38,863 nucleotides of DNA from JBBARC01 sp040400005 (GTDB taxonomy: Bacteria; Pseudomonadota; Alphaproteobacteria; Acetobacterales; Acetobacteraceae). Of this stretch, positions 36,501-38,863 are shown in pieces. Location of the stretch: contig JBBARC010000033.1 of NCBI GenBank assembly GCA_040400005.1, forward strand, positions 1 to 38,863, given 5' to 3'. The notes under the pieces are model-generated. The model did no database searches. It was given only the letters and a program-made list of their open reading frames with translations, and was not told the origin of the DNA. Within the stretch, counting starts at the first letter, position 1; every line of letters starts with the position of its first letter. Position numbers and translations under genes: made by a program.

Positions 36501-37491
36501 CAAAATCATCGCCGGCGGCCAAAATAGTCTGGCCTTTGGGCGTGGCAATGGCGCCGGCGTTGGAAACGGTTTTGCCCAGCAGCAGCACAGCCCCACCGCT
36601 TTGCGTGCCGGTGGGCGTAGGCGTTGAAATGGTCGCCCCGGCGGCAACATCGATCGCGCCGGTGGCACCGGTAAAGCTGGGAACAAACCCGCTGCCCGAT
36701 TGCCCGCCATACAGGTTAAACCCGGTAATGGCGCCACTTACATCCCGGCTATACTGGCTTTGTGCGATCACCCCGGTTGTGGCAACCAACCCGCCGACGT
36801 TGATTTTGGCGGTGTTACCAAAAGCAATGCCGTTGGTATCAACAATGTACACTTTGCCGGGGGCGGAAATGCTGCCCAGAATTTGCGCCATATTGGCGGT
36901 AGGATCTTGCACCGTGTTGATGGCAACCCACGAACTGGCCGCGGTGCCGCCGGCACTTTGGTCGAACGTCAGGCTGGTTTTGGCGCCAACGTTAAAGGTT
37001 TTCCAGGTCAGCGTCGCCAGGGCTTTAGATTGTTTCACCACCACATTGGCACGGCCATCGGCGGTGGTTTGGGTTGGCAAGCCCGCCCCTACCCATAGGC
37101 CAGTTGCCGGGTTACTGGCGCCATCGGCGGTTTGCAGGCCACCGGCGGCAAGCCCATCGGCTACACTTGCCTGGGCTGCCACATTGGATGCGGCGATAAG
37201 CGCCTGATTAAGTGAATAAAACCGCGCGGCCCCGGCGGCGATGTTGGCGGCCCCCAGGGCTGCCTGGCGGGCGGCGTTGACCGACCCGCTGGCCACATTT
37301 GCCGCAGCATTGGTGCTGGCCGCCGAATGCGACAGCGCCAGCGCCTGGTTTAGGCTCAGGCCAGCGGCCCGCGCCGGGGTGGCTAGCGGCGCAAGCGCGC
37401 CCGCCACCAGCAGCGTGGTAACGCTGACGCCTTGCATGAGGCTCACCCGGCGAGGGGCGTGAAAAGGGGCAGGCGGCGTGGTTATCAGCAC
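24583..37491 (-). CDS. Giant filamentous-haemagglutinin-type adhesin (DUF3739 family)
   Basis: This 4302-residue surface or secreted protein is probably an adhesin. A signal peptide is visible (about 1-42, hydrophobic core TTLLVAGALAPLA, cleavage after ARA42). An Ala/Asn-rich segment (43-120) is followed by the TPS/haemagglutination-activity domain (about 130-300) with WKTFNVG, VYIVDTNGIAFG and VGGLVATTG. Then come several thousand residues of Gly/Ala/Thr/Ser-rich beta-helix repeats (GGSITLDGG-type). The C-terminal region (about 4050-4230: GSGDISVFTKDSVVLGKSRVFTTDGGNIAIWSAQGDI, VPGDVDLVAPLGTIDAGEAGI) matches DUF3739, which ends this adhesin class. I saw no cysteine on reading through. The tail is RKKKKRGV. 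GTG at 37491 and ATG at 37437 are both possible starts. No TpsB gene is nearby. Confidence 0.9.
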   Translation of the reverse strand: MLITTPPAPFHAPRRVSLMQGVSVTTLLVAGALAPLATPARAAGLSLNQALALSHSAASTNAAANVASGSVNAARQAALGAANIAAGAARFYSLNQALIAASNVAAQASVADGLAAGGLQTADGASNPATGLWVGAGLPTQTTADGRANVVVKQSKALATLTWKTFNVGAKTSLTFDQSAGGTAASSWVAINTVQDPTANMAQILGSISAPGKVYIVDTNGIAFGNTAKINVGGLVATTGVIAQSQYSRDVSGAITGFNLYGGQSGSGFVPSFTGATGAIDVAAGATISTPTPTGTQSGGAVLLLGKTVSNAGAIATPKGQTILAAGDDFVLRAGYSPNANTTATTLGSEIATTGSGTASNAGVISAQQGDITMAAQTISETGDLLSSTTVNARGSVHLLTSTTDTAASITIGSKALIEIVPQEVDDPTAGTSAAQTTGLTAQESKRTTDITNSAIYNAARLAQATAQNPQLNNANTLADLAGSSRIEISTGGNVDFQAGALAIATGGQIAVGAGSRVLVEKNATLDVSGSSTAILQAGVDAAKVSVSNQLFVNIQPYQLRDSAGNRVGPLKSTDVYINTADLVEITSGAYAGNIYTKGGLLEVGGYLGQVDHQISEWTAAGGTVTLQASRTDTVNGTLATIGGEVITQAGSTINMTGGVVNYAAGMVHQTYVQSIDGRIFTVNDAPGNLIYKGIYNGVSETQSRWGVSDTFVNPGLAPSQTYQAAYTIGRDAGKLVVNAATAVLNGDMPAGVTIGQNQAGARPASVADPYVLAQTVAPQGGALAIGNYIGGALAGAYNSRVVVTNTTLDASGISIGSTLPDGYANTVVVSADALHADDFANLSIITAGNLAVQTSLSVADGGSITLDGGTITADSSITARGGSIGLSNIATVNGALTQLAADGSITVDNGAVLDTRGVWVNLQRDPNDVVGISHINGGSVSLLATGGITLDKTSAIDVSSGGALRANGSLTLATGGSVSISADIVPLDVTSQRTDTVTLDGAVRGYGSKGGGTYSLTAPSIVIGAPATAAGQVALDTARFDLGFGKYVLNGTTGLTIADGAVLAPVMPIYELSNGAGISTGGNPADAFSVVLPTLYAQVKNTSAVVQRGGASVALQSAVNAAVPNGGGGAVTIGHAARVSVDPGQAIALAGYGQINVFGSLTAHGGTVSVANTRYEQIFSDTSVQQPLNYQAGQSVWLGANSVVDVSGDSIVLTDALNRRYGTVHSGGSIVLGGLSNATDAQVIVRPGAVLNADGTSAVFDVVAGVTGSGPISVVSGGGSISARSYNGIAFDGDLHARAGGATASGGALSLRIDPLNLDAYKNTPFALYNSRSIIISDKTVAVQDNPNLQPGDVAADASFGIGRVSQAQIDAGGFNQLTLTAQDSILFDGNVSLHTGRSITLSAGLIGETPQLAGATPAAYAVSIAAPYVKLNGYNGDVGAAPSGSASLGLSTLSINANLIDAANAIYFGGVRHIGAPATDSSGNTITGTATASADGFGQINLTSTGDIRLLGGTGNYNYIDSRGNFTITAAQLYPVTGASAVIRAGDNQFAASLANQYYNGTITVNGTGHVPSQPYSVGGTLGLVAEKIYQNGVVRAPEGSLRLGVQPSDVSSPRDGYSQKISFGVGSVTSVSLAGITVPYGGTVDGVNYTYNGTSVGVFAPSIELDAQVVYAPQGATIDISGGGTLSGAGFIAGRGGSADVLKTPLLNNAGNTVAAVSGDQVYAIVPGYTSAYAPVAPDDQNYTATSIGEQITIGGTIPGLPAGTYTLLPAYYALLPGAYRVELTSSAITTGTAYDAGNYAMLAPVHRGIGNTAISASLPTAALITSGTNVRNLSQYGEETYSAYEIASSKSAGAPRPFLPQDAKVLSLVYPNRQTNDTPLTLDASVLVDAPQTNAGTIGGYGATLEISGATAFTIVGAGDTAATNSVSIDAATIDALSISRLVLGGILQPSNGSPSVIDLYATASSVTVAPHATLRAGDIMIGVSYGFGGSGASGGQIDIQGDTTTGATLTTIGTNLQPLASAFDVNDGYYFSTNFVSNAFAVLDVSSGRNVFIPTNLSAKSSGITIADNAALYAAGSLDVVAPVTTSVSIGRASLGAKYVNFSASSINIGSAENLAALTAQLPSGIELTQDTLSALLHGNAAVGTPAAQQLILTATQAVNLVGAVAINTGSTDLVLNTPAIYGYGASTDSDSISAANFNWSGLPSAQINSSGTTLTVSALPGGQIAGSAGHVVKDLSINAATITLGYGAFAQANNQVTLDRLLAGFGQVSLNAATAITANAKSSLSAYATIPTYGEAGLGGTLVLASPLLTTQSGAVLGLTAGGDVRQTGAPSSTASATTLGGEIDIRATNIDIASAIALPAGKLTLTAQDAITVDATASIDLAGRTKFLVDQTQTSRGGTLNVESTAGNIVLAAGSQIDVSAPGSNAGAIALSALAGSVDVAGTLRGSAGASHTAGSFSVIAGTMVSAFDALNTMLDSGGFTGARAFEIAIGDIVVDQKITARSVNIAADHGAITVLGTIDAHGTTPGSITLSGGAGVTLAAASVLDAHETVQAVDSSGTPIDAENRAHVTLSTVGTGTIVLNPGATINVSSAGSTALGQIVLNAPRVGADAVAVSAPGSLNLLGAASIDLYAFKSYMVGDASGSFGQNQATGAKLTLAYVNQDAQNFMAALGQNAALPAQIAGLTVKGASFHLAPGIEIDSSAVSGGNITVLGDLDLSTLRYSDIGYGLQVTRDAKGNIIAGSGEAGSIVFRAANNLIINGSISDGFATPLDAKVANYVTADRGWKIISSTFGPTADPLNADIVLPTGIFATGKGGVSITDLVLAGIDGSGAPNNVGTTYDTTRAISLNYDITIATARINPNTRVRFAANLGAALTIPQGGWIATAAIINAAGVVLFAPGQLIPGGTSIPAGSTLGAGTVMPVAIQVADGTALPAGTLLSTFTDTSLTLWLDVKIVANALLPSNTAPVFATSAGKLVSTVYLRPNQTDSAGNVWQGRLYPLAQMLPAGSQSFDLKFIAGANTSAADSAAVLPKSVIDGGALAATANTINQQAGSIILDDQHYVSLAAFSATLAYSVIRTGTGDLTLVAGGGIDQSSLYGIYTAGTQTSTGNAATDASFDLARYAQGKKNALITGDAALAALVSKSYAAWYPDHGGDVAIAAQGNVTGDIFAGNGNSGLPSDAVGNWLWRQGSSELGINTAWWINFGTFVNPYQASGSDAGATPQMVGFQGIGALGGGNVRVNIGGDAGQISNREGANNSGEFRGEGLIIAVGGTGRAVNGSTTLTGGGRIDLTIGGTLNPLDENALGLTAKDYAGTNGALVDLRGAVNVDAGAIGRVDLAYVSGSSNLNDPRVADPFNANNGAGAGGIIVVPGDATVDIYSNRDLVLGGAGDPGRLPTQVRTKVAQSVLNAYPTQPTTGHYNNKGIYTGFSLWTDATSISLTSSGGNVTPTTQPEQTVGIAVGSLITNNMATDYRFIYPTTLLVAAESGDIIYGAQGTNNNKTSLETAPSANGQVSFVASGSIFANDYSIDISGADPALTPSIARPAFSSAANAGTALTNVLPYGGQDQVTNVLGLFSFEADTPTTNLHANDSVPARFYAASGDIVNFTSGETFNFSSIDNEPVSTWYVAAKPVWIVAGRDIVSSGTRPSVYPSSDAIFGSQPNQASSPFTTAPSVTTSGNLFMNGGDTSLSLVQAGRDILSSYFYVGGGGLLEVAAGRNINQGSETLAGQQSLFFGAIKSLGSLISGSKVSLTGGADIAVLAGLGSGVNDQGFGTAYLDPNPYQKIGITDVYDPSKPITDAANLGKVQANYGIAFQISYVDSNGVTQTAYTSTLFTQAVLSGYNPAANGYAATTKTVTTTTGGTAVIAVVDTSAASHPDARDVVQGTDWYSASASHTPDPTKDSVYAYLQSLPAINQQVLYRAIFFDETKASGRQYSDATNKFYHSYVRGRQAIDTLFLPLDELTVWLSANHGYTGASNGAQAAFGALASTDQQPFLDLIYREDTAGAKLLLDQTGAYTRAAGVPDGYVGAITMYSGTILNGQSAIATPAGAPVVYDSGIATLFGGNIQVLNPGGQMELGIPGGPAPGASSGIITYGSGDISVFTKDSVVLGKSRVFTTDGGNIAIWSAQGDINAGIGAKTTVVYNPPLISYDALGDLTLIPTVPTNGAGIATLAPLASVVPGDVDLVAPLGTIDAGEAGIRVSGNLVLAAATISNATNISVGGKSSGAPTVTTPSLGSVQAASASAGASTAAGQSSANGRDDKKHQASIVEVEVISIGGSFDEDERKKKKRGV

Positions 37492-37599
37492 GGTGATCGC
37501 GGGTCCTGTTGATAGGCCCGGGCAACATAGCAGATTAGGTTTGTAGGAAACACCTCACGATCACGTAAGGCGAAGATATTCACAATGGAGTAACACAGT

Positions 37600-37616
37600 C
37601 GCCATAGTTTATGGCG
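37600..37616. promoter_or_regulatory. Inverted repeat upstream of the adhesin gene
   Basis: CGCCATA and TATGGCG form a perfect 7-bp inverted repeat with a GTT spacer, 109-125 nt before the adhesin start. It could be an operator or a leader hairpin. No convincing promoter pair was found in this 240-nt gap. Confidence 0.35.
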
Positions 37617-37672
37617 GCAGGTTTCCCAATCGTGAAGGTTTGATGACGGCCGCAGCCGCACGCCTGTGGCAC

Positions 37673-37710
37673 ACAAAAAAGCCGCCCCGATTACCCGGGG
37701 CGGCTTCTTT
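37673..37710 (-). terminator. Rho-independent terminator of the vWA-protein gene
   Basis: AAGCCGCCCCG (37679-37689) and CGGGGCGGCTT (37696-37706) form a perfect 11-bp stem with a 6-nt loop. On the minus strand a T-rich run (TTTTTTGTG) follows, 28 nt past the stop at 37734. The other direction also has a T-rich end, so it may work both ways. It separates transcription of the vWA gene from the adhesin gene. Confidence 0.9.
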
Positions 37711-37733
37711 GTCATGGTTTAGCGAGGCTGCGC

Positions 37734-38863
37734 TTATTGAGACAGGCGGGCGGGTGTATTCAGCGCCGCTTTCAGCATGGTCTGCATCGCGGTGGCGATA
37801 TCGGTGGGGCTATTGGCCTGGTAAAACTGCGTCGGCGACGATGCGCAGGCTTGCAGGGCGGTCACCACCGCTGCCGGTGTTGGCGGGCTTTCCACGTAAG
37901 GTTTCACGTGGCCCACGTAATAGCCGTTGCTCGGCAGTGGGGTGTAGGTGGTGTACAGCACCCAGATGCTGATGCCCTTGGTTTTAATCTGGTCGCAGCT
38001 GGCGGGGTAGAAGGGTCCTTCTTCTTTGCCTAGGCCGCGGGCGCCGTAATCCTGGATGCCATCGCTGATGATAAACAGGTTTTTGCGCGGGCTGGCGCGC
38101 GAGGTGCCATCACCGGCCGCGGCAAGGGAACTAGCCAGCGAGGTCATCACCGCCGGGAAGCTGGTGTGGCCAGATGCATCGGGCTGGCCACTGGAATTGA
38201 CATTGCGGATTGGCGTGATGGTAGCGGGCACCGTTAGGGCGGTGTTGAGATCGGTGCTGGATTCACCGCTGGATGGGAACACTTTGGTGACAATATCGCC
38301 AAAGGTATAAAGCCCGGTTGCAAACAAATTGGCGACACCCGTGGTGGTTTGCTGGGTGATCATGGATTGGATCACCTGTTGCGACGCTGATTTCACCACA
38401 TCCGAGCGCAGGTTGATTGAGGTCACCGCATTACCCAGGCTATCGGTGAGGTGCTGTGCGGCCAGGTAGGCCGCGTTCTTGGCGACGCCGTAATAAAAAT
38501 CGGTGGTGTTGGCGCTATCCCAGTGGCAGGCAAAACCGCATTTCAACGATGCTTTGATCGGGGTGAACACGCTGTTGTTGACGAGGCCATAAGTTGTTGA
38601 ATAGGAGCCCGTCCCCAACACAGCACCGGCGTTAAGGTTCGTACAACTCGTGGTGGTGATGTTGTTGCCAGAATTGCTTGATCCGGCCGGGCTTGCTGCT
38701 GGGCCAAGATCACCGCGGATGTAGCAGGGGGTCAGCGTTTCCATGTAGCCCACGTTAGTGGTATCGGCGGCGATTTCCATCGATCCCGAATTATCGATCA
38801 GCATGTCAACGTCGGTATAGGCGTTCAGCGACACAACAGACGCCGCCGCGCCGGAAAAGGTCA
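37734..38863 (-). CDS. TadG-like protein with von Willebrand factor A domain (5' end outside window)
   Basis: The frame is open to the right edge, so only the C-terminal about 376 residues are seen; the first visible residues are TFSGAAASVVSLNAYTDVDM. The vWA metal-ion site DNSGSM (about 38795-38780) has the DxSxS pattern, and FIISDGIQD supplies the later Asp. The ending SPTDIATAMQTMLKAALNTPARLSQ is like that of TadE/TadG-type pilus-assembly proteins, whose missing N-terminus normally has a single membrane helix. Four visible cysteines (including CGFACHW) suggest disulphides, as expected outside the cytoplasm. TadG-like proteins are linked to Flp/Tad pili and adhesion; no other tad gene is visible. 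A strong terminator follows. Confidence 0.8.
   Translation of the reverse strand, partial: TFSGAAASVVSLNAYTDVDMLIDNSGSMEIAADTTNVGYMETLTPCYIRGDLGPAASPAGSSNSGNNITTTSCTNLNAGAVLGTGSYSTTYGLVNNSVFTPIKASLKCGFACHWDSANTTDFYYGVAKNAAYLAAQHLTDSLGNAVTSINLRSDVVKSASQQVIQSMITQQTTTGVANLFATGLYTFGDIVTKVFPSSGESSTDLNTALTVPATITPIRNVNSSGQPDASGHTSFPAVMTSLASSLAAAGDGTSRASPRKNLFIISDGIQDYGARGLGKEEGPFYPASCDQIKTKGISIWVLYTTYTPLPSNGYYVGHVKPYVESPPTPAAVVTALQACASSPTQFYQANSPTDIATAMQTMLKAALNTPARLSQ

Noticed and set aside
36125..37207. Long plus-strand open frame (360 codons) opposite the adhesin start
   Set aside because: It is antisense to a clear signal peptide and TPS domain. Its Val/Ala/Pro-rich composition is what GC-rich complement of a Gly/Thr/Ala protein gives, and there is no family motif.
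37492..37672. Cyclic-di-GMP riboswitch in the adhesin leader
   Set aside because: I looked for the conserved GEMM core and tetraloop receptor on the minus strand and did not find them.
1..38863. tRNA, rRNA, CRISPR arrays, insertion sequences, prophage
   Set aside because: No cloverleaf, rRNA-like stretch, regularly spaced direct repeats, transposase or phage structural gene was seen on either strand.

Overview
The window looks like chromosomal DNA of a GC-rich alphaproteobacterium, most likely Rhodospirillales/Acetobacterales. That placement is an inference from gene content: hopanoid gene hpnH, a DUF374-waaA-lpxK-lpxL lipid A run, a glnE/AsmA pair, Tad-like and type II secretion parts, and intergenic repeats of a style I associate with Acetobacteraceae. 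I see no rRNA, tRNA, CRISPR array, transposase or phage gene.

Layout. Positions 1-2992 (minus): an MsbA-like ABC exporter followed by an EmrA/HlyD-type adaptor, ending in a double-hairpin repeat. Positions 3173-6720 (plus): nadA-nadB-nadC, the complete aspartate-to-nicotinate-mononucleotide pathway, preceded by a TTGACA box and two similar operator-like inverted repeats. Positions 6721-8171: an accessory pocket with a PD-(D/E)XK nuclease-like gene whose codon choice differs from its neighbours, with GTAGGGTGGG repeats in opposite orientation on each side. Positions 8172-9314 (minus): hpnH. Positions 9499-14163 (plus): tlyA, a DUF374 acyltransferase, waaA, lpxK and lpxL; the last four overlap by 4-7 nt and make outer-membrane lipid A/Kdo. 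Positions 14205-15125 (minus): a GST-like protein. Then come a possible 55-residue membrane peptide (plus), a ferredoxin and a 1071-residue AsmA/YhdP-like protein (minus, coupled), with glnE divergent from the latter by overlapping start codons.

From 22052 to the right edge everything is on the minus strand and concerns the cell surface: type II secretion minor pseudopilins gspH-I-J-K, a 4302-residue filamentous-haemagglutinin-type adhesin (24583-37491, a third of the window), a strong terminator, and the C-terminal part of a vWA-domain protein that runs off the window. No TpsB transporter and no other T2SS core genes are present.

The points most worth a second look are the twin nadABC operators, the nuclease island, the giant adhesin directly upstream of an isolated gspHIJK block, an AT-rich hairpin repeat captured inside the gspJ prepilin leader, the hairpin repeats placed just after three minus-strand operons, and a ferredoxin with an incomplete first cluster motif coupled to the AsmA-like gene.
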